Assembly: GCA_900770405.1 (NCBI GenBank)
Contig: CAAGKL010000205.1
Coordinates: 1-14,868, forward strand
DNA from: Clostridia bacterium
GTDB taxonomy: Bacteria; Bacillota; Clostridia; UBA1381
Reading direction: 5' to 3'
Length of the DNA: 14,868 bases
Below the pieces are notes generated by a model, which saw nothing but the letters and a program-made list of their open reading frames with translations, did not search any database and was not told the origin of the DNA. The position numbers were made by a program, and so were the translations under genes. Below, piece after piece: positions 1-6,979 of the stretch (positions are counted from its first letter, which is position 1; each line of letters starts with the position of its first letter).

Positions 1-61
1 CTTTTTTTGCATTTTTTTGTTAAATACTTTCGGGCCTGTCTTTTATTGTTAAAAATGACGA

Positions 62-90
62 TTGATGAAATCGGGAAAATGTGGTATACT
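62..90 (+). promoter_or_regulatory. Sigma-A promoter of the ABC exporter operon
   Basis: TTGATG (62-67), a 17-nt spacer and TATACT (85-90), with a TG one base upstream of the -10 (82-83) making it an extended -10. Transcription should begin near 97, giving a leader of about 30 nt. Positions 1-61 are T-rich and show no gene or clear hairpin. Confidence 0.75.
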
Positions 91-125
91 TTATTTTGTG
101 ACTATTATAATTGGAAGTGAAAAAT

Positions 126-1841
126 TTGAAAACGCTGGTAAAATATTTAAAGCCCTACCGCCTGCAGCTGGCAATCGGCCCGGTATTCAAGCTCGGCGAG
201 GCAATTTTGGAGATACTCATTCCGACGCTGATGGCAGCACTCATCGACAACGGCATCAACAAGGGTGACACCGCCTACGTGCTGCGCCTTGGCGTGCTTA
301 TGCTCATCACCGCGACCTGCGGCGTGCTGTTCGCATACGTCTGTCAGTACAGCGCCTCGGTCGCCTCGCAGGGGTTCGGCACCGACGTGCGCGGCGCGAT
401 GTACCGCAAAATCAGCTCGCTGTCACATTCGCAGCTCGACCGTTTTTCTACCGCGTCGCTGATTAACCGCATCACCCTCGACGTGAACCAGCTCCAGGGC
501 GCGGTCGCAATGCTTATCCGCCTGGTAATCCGCGCGCCGTTTCTGTGCATAGGCGGGCTGGTGATGGCGATGATACTCGACCTGAATCTTTCAATAATAC
601 TTATGATTGTAATTGTGCTGTTTGTGGTGCTTTTGTTTCTGGTAATGTTCCGCGCCGTGCCGCTTTACAACTCGGTGCAGAAAAAGCTCGACTCGCTGAC
701 GCTGATTCTGCGCGAGCATCTGTCGGGCGTCAGGGTAATCCGCGCATTTGCGCGCACTGACGCCGAGCGCGAGTGCTTTGATGCGGCAAACACCGACTTC
801 GCCGATACGGCAATCCGCGTCGGCAGGATTGCCGCGCTGACCAATCCCGCGACCACGCTTTTAATGAACGCGGCAATCATCGCGATAATCTGGTTCGGCG
901 GAATCCGTGTCAACATCGGCTCGCTCACCCAGGGCGAGGTCATCGCGTACATCAACTACATCACGCTGATTTTAAATGCAATGATAGTCGTTGCAAACCT
1001 CGTCATACTCTACACCAAGGCGTACGCCTCGGCAAAGCGTGTAAGCGAGGTGCTCGACACCGAGCCAGACCTTGCGGACGGCGCGGGTGCGGCGCTGCAC
1101 GCAGACGGCGCGAAAATCGAATTTAAGAACGTGTCGCTCCGCTACACCGACGGCGCGGACAATGCGCTCGACAACATAAATCTTTCGATTTCACGCGGCG
1201 AGACAATCGGCATCATCGGCGTGACCGGCTCTGGCAAAAGCTCGCTCGCGTCGCTCATTCCGCGCTTTTACGACGCACAGACCGGCACTGTTTCGGTCGA
1301 CGGTGCGGACGTTAAGAGCTACCCCTTAAGCGAGCTGCGTGCGAAAATTGGCATCGTCCAGCAGCGCGCGGTGCTCTTCTCCGGCTCGGTGCGCGAGAAT
1401 ATGCAAATGGGCAAGCCCGACGCGACCGACGCGGAAATCCGCGAGGCGCTGGAGCTTGCGCAGGCGGCGGAATTTGTGGACAAGCTGCCGCTCGGGCTCG
1501 ACACGCACATCTCGCAGAGCGGCTCGAACCTTTCGGGCGGGCAGAAGCAGCGCCTGACAATCGCGCGGGCGCTCGTGAAAAAGCCCGAAATTCTGATACT
1601 CGACGACTCCTCCTCCGCGCTCGACTTCCGCACCGACGCACTTCTGCGCAAGGCAATTGCCGGGCTCGGCGGCGGAATGACTGTAATTATAATATCGCAG
1701 CGCGTGAATACCGTGCGCGGCACGGATCGCATCGTCGTGATGGACGACGGCAGAATTGCCGCCTGCGCGCCGCACGACAAGCTCTTGCGCTCCTGCGAAA
1801 TCTACCGCGAAATCTGCACATCTCAGGAGGTGGACGCGTAA
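126..1841 (+). CDS. ABC exporter half-transporter, degenerate-site subunit
   Basis: Multidrug-type ABC exporter subunit of 571 aa: an N-terminal six-helix membrane domain (about residues 10-305) and a C-terminal ATPase domain. Visible motifs are Walker A GVTGSGKS (365-372), signature LSGGQ (469-473) and Walker B ILILDDSSSALD. The catalytic glutamate after Walker B is Asp494 and the switch histidine is Gln525, so this subunit's own ATP site is degenerate, as known for one partner of heterodimeric exporters such as TM287/TM288, BmrC/BmrD and LmrC/LmrD. I chose the TTG at 126 because GGAAGTGA (113-120) is ideally spaced for it; the longer reading from TTG 111 has no ribosome site. With this start the protein is exactly as long as its partner. 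The stop overlaps the next ATG by one base, so the two are co-translated. Substrate cannot be read from sequence. Confidence 0.93.
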   Translation: MKTLVKYLKPYRLQLAIGPVFKLGEAILEILIPTLMAALIDNGINKGDTAYVLRLGVLMLITATCGVLFAYVCQYSASVASQGFGTDVRGAMYRKISSLSHSQLDRFSTASLINRITLDVNQLQGAVAMLIRLVIRAPFLCIGGLVMAMILDLNLSIILMIVIVLFVVLLFLVMFRAVPLYNSVQKKLDSLTLILREHLSGVRVIRAFARTDAERECFDAANTDFADTAIRVGRIAALTNPATTLLMNAAIIAIIWFGGIRVNIGSLTQGEVIAYINYITLILNAMIVVANLVILYTKAYASAKRVSEVLDTEPDLADGAGAALHADGAKIEFKNVSLRYTDGADNALDNINLSISRGETIGIIGVTGSGKSSLASLIPRFYDAQTGTVSVDGADVKSYPLSELRAKIGIVQQRAVLFSGSVRENMQMGKPDATDAEIREALELAQAAEFVDKLPLGLDTHISQSGSNLSGGQKQRLTIARALVKKPEILILDDSSSALDFRTDALLRKAIAGLGGGMTVIIISQRVNTVRGTDRIVVMDDGRIAACAPHDKLLRSCEIYREICTSQEVDA

Positions 1842-3556
1842 TGAAAAAAGCAATTTTCCGGCTTTCTTCCTATATAGCGGAATACCGGCTCATACTCGCC
1901 GCGCTGATTTTCGCGGCAATTTTAACCAACGTATTTGCGCTTGCCGCGCCGAGCATCTCCGGATTTGCCATTGACTGCATTAAGGGCACGGGCGACGTGA
2001 ATTTCGTAAAAATCGCAAAAATTCTGGCGGTGCTGGGCGCATTTTATCTGCTGAACGCGCTGTTCACCTGGCTGATGACCTATTTCACAAACCTGCTGTC
2101 CAACCGCGCAATCGAAAAAATCCGCCGGGATGCATTCTTCAAGCTGACGAAAATGCCGCTCTCCTTCTACGATTCGCGCCCGCACGGCGACACGATAAGC
2201 CGCCTCACAAACGATGTCGATGCAGTATCGGAGGGACTTTTGCAAGGGCTGACGCAGCTGTTTTCCGGCGTTGTAATCATCATCGGCACTCTCACGATAA
2301 TGTTCCTGCGCAGCCGGGTTATAACCTCGGCAATCCTCGTAATCACGTTTTTGTGCGTGCTCGCGTCAAAGGCGATTGCGCAGCATTCGGCGCAGATGTT
2401 CAGAAAGCAGAGCTGCACCGTCGGCGAGCTTGGCGGCTTTTGCGAGGAATACATCAGCTCGCAGAAGGTCGTGCAGGCATTTTCCTACGAAAAAGACGCG
2501 AAAAAGCGCTTTGACGAGATAAACTCACGGCTTTATGACTGTGGGCAAAAGGCACAGTTCTACTCCTCGCTCGTCAACCCGACCACCCGCTACATCAACA
2601 ATCTGGCGTACATTGCGGTCGGCGTGCTCGGCGGGCTCAGCGTGCTCTCGGGCAGGCTCTCGGTCGGCACGGTATCGGCGTTTCTGATTTACGCGACGCA
2701 GTTCGCAAGACCGATTAACGACATTGCGGCAATCCTCACGCAGCTGCAAAGTGCGGCGGCTGCGGCGGAGCGCATTTTCACGCTCATCGACGCGAAAAGC
2801 GAAAGCTCCGACGACGCGCTGCCCCCGCTTAAGGTCACCGACGGCAGGGTCGATTTCCGCGACGTCTGCTTCTCCTACAACAAGGACGTTCCGCTCATCG
2901 AGCACCTGATGCTGACCGCAAAGCCGAACAAAACCGTGGCGATTGTTGGTCCAACGGGCAGCGGAAAAACGACTATTGTAAACCTCCTGATGCGCTTTTA
3001 CGATGCGGACAGCGGCGAAATCACGATCGACGCGCAGCCGACCGATGCCGTCACGCGCGACAGCCTGCGCCGCTCAATCGCGATGGTTTTGCAGGACACC
3101 TGGCTCTTCTCGGGCACGATCCGCGACAACATCGCCTATGCCCGCCCCGACGCGACCGACGAGGAAATCCGCGCGGCGGCGCGCAGTGCGCACGCGGAGC
3201 ATTTTATCCGCCGTCTGCCCGACGGCTATGACACGAAAATCGCCGAGGACGGCGGCAACCTGTCCCAGGGGCAGAAGCAGCTTCTGACAATCGCGCGGGC
3301 GATGCTGTCCGACACGGAAATTCTCGTACTCGACGAGGCAACCTCCTCGGTCGACACGATGACCGAGCAGCGCATACAGCGGGCATTTCTCGAAATGATG
3401 CAAAACCGCACGGCATTCGTAATCGCACACAGGCTTTCGACGATACGCGGCGCGGATCTGATTCTGGTTATGAAGGACGGCAAAATCATCGAGCAGGGCA
3501 CGCACGAGGAGCTGCTCGCGGCAAAGGGCTTCTACTGCGAGATGTATAATTCGTAA
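1841..3556 (+). CDS. ABC exporter half-transporter, catalytic-site subunit
   Basis: Second half-transporter (571 aa), same membrane-domain plus ATPase architecture. Walker A is GPTGSGKT (370-377), Walker B ends in LDEATSSVD with the catalytic Glu499, and the switch residue is His530, all canonical. Its signature is LSQGQ (474-478) rather than LSGGQ. In the dimer, this changed signature faces the Asp/Gln site of the first subunit, while its own intact site is completed by the partner's LSGGQ; this split of one good and one poor site is the TM287/TM288 pattern. AGGAGGTG (1825-1832) lies 8 nt before the ATG. No regulator gene of the exporter is visible inside the window, and no hairpin terminator follows the stop. 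Role inferred: ATP-driven export of a drug, lipid or peptide. Confidence 0.93.
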   Translation: MKKAIFRLSSYIAEYRLILAALIFAAILTNVFALAAPSISGFAIDCIKGTGDVNFVKIAKILAVLGAFYLLNALFTWLMTYFTNLLSNRAIEKIRRDAFFKLTKMPLSFYDSRPHGDTISRLTNDVDAVSEGLLQGLTQLFSGVVIIIGTLTIMFLRSRVITSAILVITFLCVLASKAIAQHSAQMFRKQSCTVGELGGFCEEYISSQKVVQAFSYEKDAKKRFDEINSRLYDCGQKAQFYSSLVNPTTRYINNLAYIAVGVLGGLSVLSGRLSVGTVSAFLIYATQFARPINDIAAILTQLQSAAAAAERIFTLIDAKSESSDDALPPLKVTDGRVDFRDVCFSYNKDVPLIEHLMLTAKPNKTVAIVGPTGSGKTTIVNLLMRFYDADSGEITIDAQPTDAVTRDSLRRSIAMVLQDTWLFSGTIRDNIAYARPDATDEEIRAAARSAHAEHFIRRLPDGYDTKIAEDGGNLSQGQKQLLTIARAMLSDTEILVLDEATSSVDTMTEQRIQRAFLEMMQNRTAFVIAHRLSTIRGADLILVMKDGKIIEQGTHEELLAAKGFYCEMYNS

Positions 3557-3577
3557 TTGTTGCGCGGCTGATTTTTT

Positions 3578-3606
3578 GCATACTTTTTCTTTTCGCGGGA
3601 ATACTT
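3578..3606 (+). promoter_or_regulatory. Possible forespore (sigma-F/sigma-G-like) promoter of sleB
   Basis: GCATA (3578-3582) is followed after 17 nt by AATACTT (3600-3606), preceded by GGG. This matches the Bacillus forespore -35 (GNATA) fully and the sigma-G -10 (CATWHTA) at five of seven positions; the GGGAATACT stretch also resembles a sigma-F -10 but with a short spacer. A sigma-A reading here (TTGTTG-16-CATACT) is poor. SleB genes are known forespore genes, so the match is plausible but not decisive. Confidence 0.35.
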
Positions 3607-3641
3607 AACATAAAAGCTTTCCAAAGAAAGGAAGATTGCAG

Positions 3642-4289
3642 ATGAAAGGTAAAAAATACAAGCTTTTGGCAATACTTATGAGCGCCGTGTTTTTGCTTGA
3701 GCCGCAGGCGATGGCGCTGTCAAAGCGCGGCTCGACCGGCGGCGAGGTGACGCAAATTCAGCAGAAGCTGATAAACTGGGGCTATCTGACCGGCTCGGCG
3801 GACGGAGTTTACGGCGCAAAAACCGAGGCGGCGGTCAAGCGGTTTCAGCAGAGTAACGGGCTCACCGCCGACGGAATTGCCGGCTCGGTGACGCTCGCGA
3901 AAATGGGGATCGTGTCGAATACGACGCAGTCCTCCTCCAACAACAGCACCACACTGCTGGCAAAGCTGATTACCGGCGAGGCGCGCGGCGAGACCTACGA
4001 AGGGCAGGTCGCGGTCGGCGCGGTTGTGTTAAACCGCGTCAAGCATTCGTCCTTCCCCAACTCAATCGCCGGCGTGATTTACCAGAGTGGCGCGTTCACG
4101 GCTGTCGATGACGGGCAGATTAACCTCTCCCCGACCGACTCGTGTATGCGCGCGGCAAAGGACGCCCTAAACGGCTGGGACCCGTCGGGCGGTGCGATTT
4201 ATTATTACAACCCGGTCACCGCGACGAATAAGTGGATACGCTCGCGCCCGATTATCAAGACCATAGGCAAGCACGTATTCTGTAAATAA
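3642..4289 (+). CDS. sleB: SleB-like spore cortex-lytic enzyme
   Basis: Secreted peptidoglycan hydrolase of 215 aa. An N-terminal signal peptide (residues 1-25, lysine-rich then hydrophobic, ending near QAMA) is followed by a PG_binding_1 domain (about 30-88, with the typical GDGVYG-like and TADGIAG motifs) and a SleB/Hydrolase_2 catalytic domain (about 104-215). The GEARGE motif (112-117) carries the expected catalytic Glu113, and NRV, GAFTAV and DGQI motifs follow. In spore formers SleB is a lytic transglycosylase that degrades muramic-lactam cortex at germination. ATG 3642 is preferred over TTG 3636 because AAGGAAG ends 7 nt before it. YpeB, the usual SleB partner, is not next door, so a vegetative relative (CwlJ/SleB-family wall hydrolase) is possible. 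Confidence 0.85.
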   Translation: MKGKKYKLLAILMSAVFLLEPQAMALSKRGSTGGEVTQIQQKLINWGYLTGSADGVYGAKTEAAVKRFQQSNGLTADGIAGSVTLAKMGIVSNTTQSSSNNSTTLLAKLITGEARGETYEGQVAVGAVVLNRVKHSSFPNSIAGVIYQSGAFTAVDDGQINLSPTDSCMRAAKDALNGWDPSGGAIYYYNPVTATNKWIRSRPIIKTIGKHVFCK

Positions 4290-4328
4290 AAAAGCCTTGC
4301 TGCTTGGCGTATAGCTTTCCCGTAAAAC

Positions 4329-4357
4329 ACAAAACGCACCGTTGCGGTGCGTTTTGT
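4329..4357. terminator. Bidirectional terminator between convergent genes
   Basis: A perfect 12-bp inverted repeat (4329-4340 and 4346-4357) around a GTTGC loop, with a T-rich right flank and A-rich left flank. It closes sleB on the + strand and abuts the stop codon of the DtxR-type gene on the - strand, so it can serve both. Confidence 0.85.
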
Positions 4358-4738
4358 TTATTTCTTCTTTAAAATATGCCTGTGCAGATGCTCCTTGATT
4401 TTGTCAAAGGTCTGCTGGCTTATGTCATGCTCGATTTTGCAGCTGTCCTCATACGCCACCGCCTCATCGACGCCGATCGCCATAAGCATACGCGCAATGA
4501 CCTCGTGCCGCTCGTACATTTTCGTCGCAATTTCAAGTCCCTTCTCGGTAAGGCTGAGATTTCCGTCGCAGTCCGACGTCACATAGCCCTCCTCACGAAA
4601 CGCCTTCATCGCCACCGAAACGCTCGGCTTCGAGAAATTCAGCCGATTCGCCACGTCAATACTGCGCACGCTGCCTTTTTCGTTTTTAATCATATAAATT
4701 GTTTCGAGATAATTCTCCGCCGATTCCTGTATTTTCAT
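4358..4738 (-). CDS. DtxR/MntR-family metal-dependent repressor
   Basis: Regulator of 126 aa with an N-terminal winged helix (about 1-65; recognition helix near SKPSVSVAMK, wing TSDCDGNLSLTEKG) and the helical metal-binding/dimerisation domain (about 66-126). There is no C-terminal SH3 domain, so it is MntR-sized. By alignment from memory, metal ligands are Glu12, His78, Cys100, Glu103 and His104, with Asn9 where B. subtilis MntR has Asp8 and DtxR has Met10. The Cys-Lys-Ile-Glu-His run matches DtxR/IdeR (Cys102/Glu105/His106) better than MntR (Glu99), which suggests iron rather than manganese sensing; this is inference. AAGGA is 8 nt before ATG. It lies 22 nt after pyrE and is the last gene of the operon. 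No iron or manganese transporter target is in the window. Confidence 0.88.
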   Translation of the reverse strand: MKIQESAENYLETIYMIKNEKGSVRSIDVANRLNFSKPSVSVAMKAFREEGYVTSDCDGNLSLTEKGLEIATKMYERHEVIARMLMAIGVDEAVAYEDSCKIEHDISQQTFDKIKEHLHRHILKKK

Positions 4739-4760
4739 ATTTTCGTTCCTTTATAAAATT

Positions 4761-5423
4761 TTAGAGCACGCAGTACTTTTCCATATATCCGCGCATCGGG
4801 GCGAGATATTTTTCATATTCAGGGCTCTGCGAGAGGTATTCATAAATATCGCGCACATCTATTATCGAGTGCACGCGTATGCCGAACTCCTCGCAAACCT
4901 CGCAGATTGCGGTTTTGCCGGCGGTTTTGCCGACCTCGCAGCGGTTGACCGAGATGAACATATCCCGCACCTCAACCTTCGCCGCGCCGTAGAGCACCGG
5001 CATCGTCTCGCGCACCGCCGTGCCCGCAGTTATCACGTCCTCGATTATAATCACGCTGTCGCCGTCCTTCGGCTTTGCGCCGACAAGACTGCCGCCCTCG
5101 CCGTGATCCTTTTCCTCCTTGCGGTTGAAAAAGTAGGGCTTATCTATGCCAAATTCGGAATAAAGCGCCCCCGCCGCCGCGCACACGAGCGGAATCCCCT
5201 TATACGCCGGTCCGAACATCGCGTCGAACTCATCGCCGATCGTATTTTTTACGAGCGATGCGTAAAATTTGCCGAGCGCCGAAATCTGCGCGCCGGTTCT
5301 GTAATTGCCGGTGTTTACGAAATATGGCGTATTTCTGCCGCTTTTCGTCACGAAATCACCGAACCGCAGCACCTCTGCGCCAAGCATAAACTCTATAAAA
5401 TCAATTTTTTCCTTTGTCAACAT
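4761..5423 (-). CDS. pyrE: Orotate phosphoribosyltransferase
   Basis: Transfers the phosphoribosyl group of PRPP to orotate, giving OMP, in de novo pyrimidine synthesis; cytoplasmic dimer. The 220-aa protein has the conserved flexible catalytic loop RKEEKDHGEGG (101-111) and the PRPP-binding motif VIIIEDVITAGTA (124-136), both characteristic of PyrE; length is usual. The start is well defined: AAGGCGG overlaps the stop codon of the sigma gene and is 7 nt from the ATG, and only 12 nt separate the genes, so translation is probably coupled. Placement between a sigma factor and a DtxR regulator, not in a pyr cluster, is unusual. No PyrR attenuator or other pyrimidine control element is seen next to it. 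Confidence 0.95.
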   Translation of the reverse strand: MLTKEKIDFIEFMLGAEVLRFGDFVTKSGRNTPYFVNTGNYRTGAQISALGKFYASLVKNTIGDEFDAMFGPAYKGIPLVCAAAGALYSEFGIDKPYFFNRKEEKDHGEGGSLVGAKPKDGDSVIIIEDVITAGTAVRETMPVLYGAAKVEVRDMFISVNRCEVGKTAGKTAICEVCEEFGIRVHSIIDVRDIYEYLSQSPEYEKYLAPMRGYMEKYCVL

Positions 5424-5435
5424 AAAAACCCCGCC

Positions 5436-6173
5436 TTAATCTCTGAAATACAAATTCCGCAGCTTTTTCAAAATTTTCTTTTCGTAGCGCGAAATATACA
5501 TCTGCGAAACCTGCCAGTCCGCGGCAATCGCGCTCTGGCTCTCCTCGTCATAAAACCTGCGGCGGACAAACTCGCGCTCGCTCGCGCTCAGGCTGTCCAT
5601 ACAGTATTTCACAAAATCGTTATCCTCTATCATCATATAGCCGCCGTCATCGACGCCGACAAGATTTGCCAGAACAAGCGACCCGTCCGCATTCGCCTCA
5701 CATTCTAACGAGTGTACAAACGCGCTCTCCCCCGCACGGTACGCCTCGCGCACCACCTCCGCCGGGATTTGCAGAACGCGCGCCACGCGCTCCTCGCCCG
5801 CCGCGTCCTCGCGCCTTTTTATCAGCTCCGCCTTATAAAAAATCTCGTAAAGCTTACGCGGTATGCGGATAAAGCTGCCGCGGTCGCGGAAATATTTGCG
5901 GATTTCGCCCATAACGGTCGGTGTTGCGTAGGTCGCGAACTTCACGCCACGCTCGGGGTTGAACCGGTCAACCGCGTATATCAGCCCTATGCAGGCAATC
6001 TGGAAAATATCGTCATATTCAATGCCGCGGTTCACAAAGCGGCGCGACAAAATCTCCGCAATATACATATAAGAGCTGACGATTTCGTTGCGTATGCGCT
6101 TATCGCCGGTTCTGCGGTACTCGGAAAACAGCTCATATTCGTCATTCTGGCGCCCCTTTATCTGTGCTGCCAT
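5436..6173 (-). CDS. RNA polymerase sigma factor, sigma-B/F/G group
   Basis: Group 3 alternative sigma factor, 245 aa. Region 2 (about 28-100) contains DDIFQIACIGLIYAVDRF for core binding and the ATYATPTVMGEIRKYFRD stretch for -10 recognition; region 3 spans about 105-160 and region 4 about 193-241, with a helix-turn-helix near SQSAIAADWQVSQMYIS for the -35. These motifs place it with SigB/SigF/SigG. The ATG at 6182 directly abuts AAAAGGA, so the ATG at 6173, 9 nt downstream of that site, is the likely start. No RsbW/SpoIIAB anti-sigma or RsbV/SpoIIAA partner is present, unlike usual sigB and sigF loci. The gene just upstream encodes a single-pass membrane protein only 14 nt away. Which regulon it directs cannot be told. 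Confidence 0.9.
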   Translation of the reverse strand: MAAQIKGRQNDEYELFSEYRRTGDKRIRNEIVSSYMYIAEILSRRFVNRGIEYDDIFQIACIGLIYAVDRFNPERGVKFATYATPTVMGEIRKYFRDRGSFIRIPRKLYEIFYKAELIKRREDAAGEERVARVLQIPAEVVREAYRAGESAFVHSLECEANADGSLVLANLVGVDDGGYMMIEDNDFVKYCMDSLSASEREFVRRRFYDEESQSAIAADWQVSQMYISRYEKKILKKLRNLYFRD

Positions 6174-6187
6174 ACATATCATTCCTT

Positions 6188-6853
6188 TTACTTTGCAATA
6201 AGGTAATTCGCTGCCGCCTTCGCGTTTTCGTACTGTATCTTCATTTTTTCGTCGTCCTCTTCATTATAGCGCGGCGCGCGCACCAAAAGCCGGCAGTCGG
6301 TCATATCAACGCCGAGCGCGGCAAAATATGCGCTCTGCGACAAATCTGCGCCGTAGGCAACGCCGCCCGACATCGACACCTTCTCCGGCATCTCCTCCGC
6401 CCATTCCTCCACGGGCGTGAAAAGTCCGTCGCTCGAGGAATTGTTCAGATAACTGTCGACAATATCCTTCGACATTATGAAAATATAGCTGTCGCCCGCC
6501 GAGAACTCGAGCGTGAGCTTGGTCGTCATCGCCATCTCGTATTCGGGGTCACTCTCCGCCGAGCCGATTGCAAGCTGCTGCAAAAATACGTTCGTCTCGC
6601 CGTTTGCGTCGCTGTCGGCGATTATGCCGCCCAAATCCGCGCAAAGCCTGTCGCTCATATCGTCGGCAAGCTGCACGCCGCCGGCATTCGTAATCGTCAG
6701 GTCGTATTTCGGGCTCGTGACGCTCTGATAAACCGTCACGCCGACAAGCAGAATAATTGCTGCCGATATAATCGTGTGCCATTTGTAGTACTCCCAGAAA
6801 TATGACCACCACGCACGCGAAAATCGCGGAGGGATTGTGCCGTACTTCTCCAT
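6188..6853 (-). CDS. Single-pass membrane protein, first gene of the sigma-pyrE-dtxR operon
   Basis: Not assigned to a named family. The 221-aa protein has a short aromatic cytoplasmic N-terminus (EKYGTIPPRFSRAWWSYFWEYY region, 1-25), one transmembrane helix (about 26-46, IISAAIILLVGVTVY) and an extracytoplasmic domain of about 170 residues with no cysteine-rich, lipobox or protease motif. The Y-Y-K-W-H motif just before the helix recurs, as far as I recall, in Clostridia proteins of unknown function. ATG 6853 is chosen because AAGGAG is 8 nt upstream; a longer reading from 6895 would begin inside a leader hairpin. Its stop lies 14 nt before the sigma factor start and overlaps that gene's ribosome site, implying coupled expression. 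It may sense the envelope for the sigma factor, but nothing in the sequence proves that. Confidence 0.75.
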   Translation of the reverse strand: MEKYGTIPPRFSRAWWSYFWEYYKWHTIISAAIILLVGVTVYQSVTSPKYDLTITNAGGVQLADDMSDRLCADLGGIIADSDANGETNVFLQQLAIGSAESDPEYEMAMTTKLTLEFSAGDSYIFIMSKDIVDSYLNNSSSDGLFTPVEEWAEEMPEKVSMSGGVAYGADLSQSAYFAALGVDMTDCRLLVRAPRYNEEDDEKMKIQYENAKAAANYLIAK

Positions 6854-6880
6854 AAAAATCTCTCCTTTTGCAGCTTCCCC

Positions 6881-6899
6881 AAGGGTGCTGCACACCCTT
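6881..6899 (-). other. 5' leader hairpin
   Basis: A 7-bp inverted repeat AAGGGTG/CACCCTT (6881-6887, 6893-6899) around a 5-nt loop lies at the predicted transcription start of the membrane protein-sigma operon. A hairpin at the extreme 5' end usually protects an mRNA from decay; no U-run follows, so it is not a terminator. Confidence 0.55.
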
Positions 6900-6906
6900 T
6901 TACATT

Positions 6907-6935
6907 ATTATACAGCTTTTTCGTGCGATAGTCAA
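6907..6935 (-). promoter_or_regulatory. Consensus sigma-A promoter of the membrane protein-sigma-pyrE-dtxR operon
   Basis: Read on the - strand: TTGACT (6935-6930), exactly 17 nt, TATAAT (6912-6907). This is near-perfect consensus and implies strong constitutive expression; the four genes that follow have gaps of 14, 12 and 22 nt and no internal terminator. Confidence 0.88.
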
Positions 6936-6937
6936 GC

Positions 6938-6976
6938 AAAAAAAAGCGAAAACACGCCGCAGAGCAGCGTGTTTTC
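6938..6976 (-). terminator. Intrinsic terminator of the blaI-M56 operon
   Basis: GAAAACACGC (6948-6957) pairs perfectly with GCGTGTTTTC (6967-6976) around a 9-nt loop. On the - strand the stem is followed by eight T (6945-6938), just after the stop of the M56 gene and just before the next promoter. Confidence 0.9.
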
Positions 6977-6979
6977 ATT

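Noticed and set aside
62..268. Open frame overlapping the start of the first ABC gene
   Set aside because: It lies in another frame of a convincing transporter and spans the promoter; no ribosome site and no family resemblance.
1312..1853. Several antisense open frames under the ATPase domain of the first exporter gene
   Set aside because: Arginine/serine/alanine-rich shadows typical of GC-rich coding DNA read on the opposite strand.
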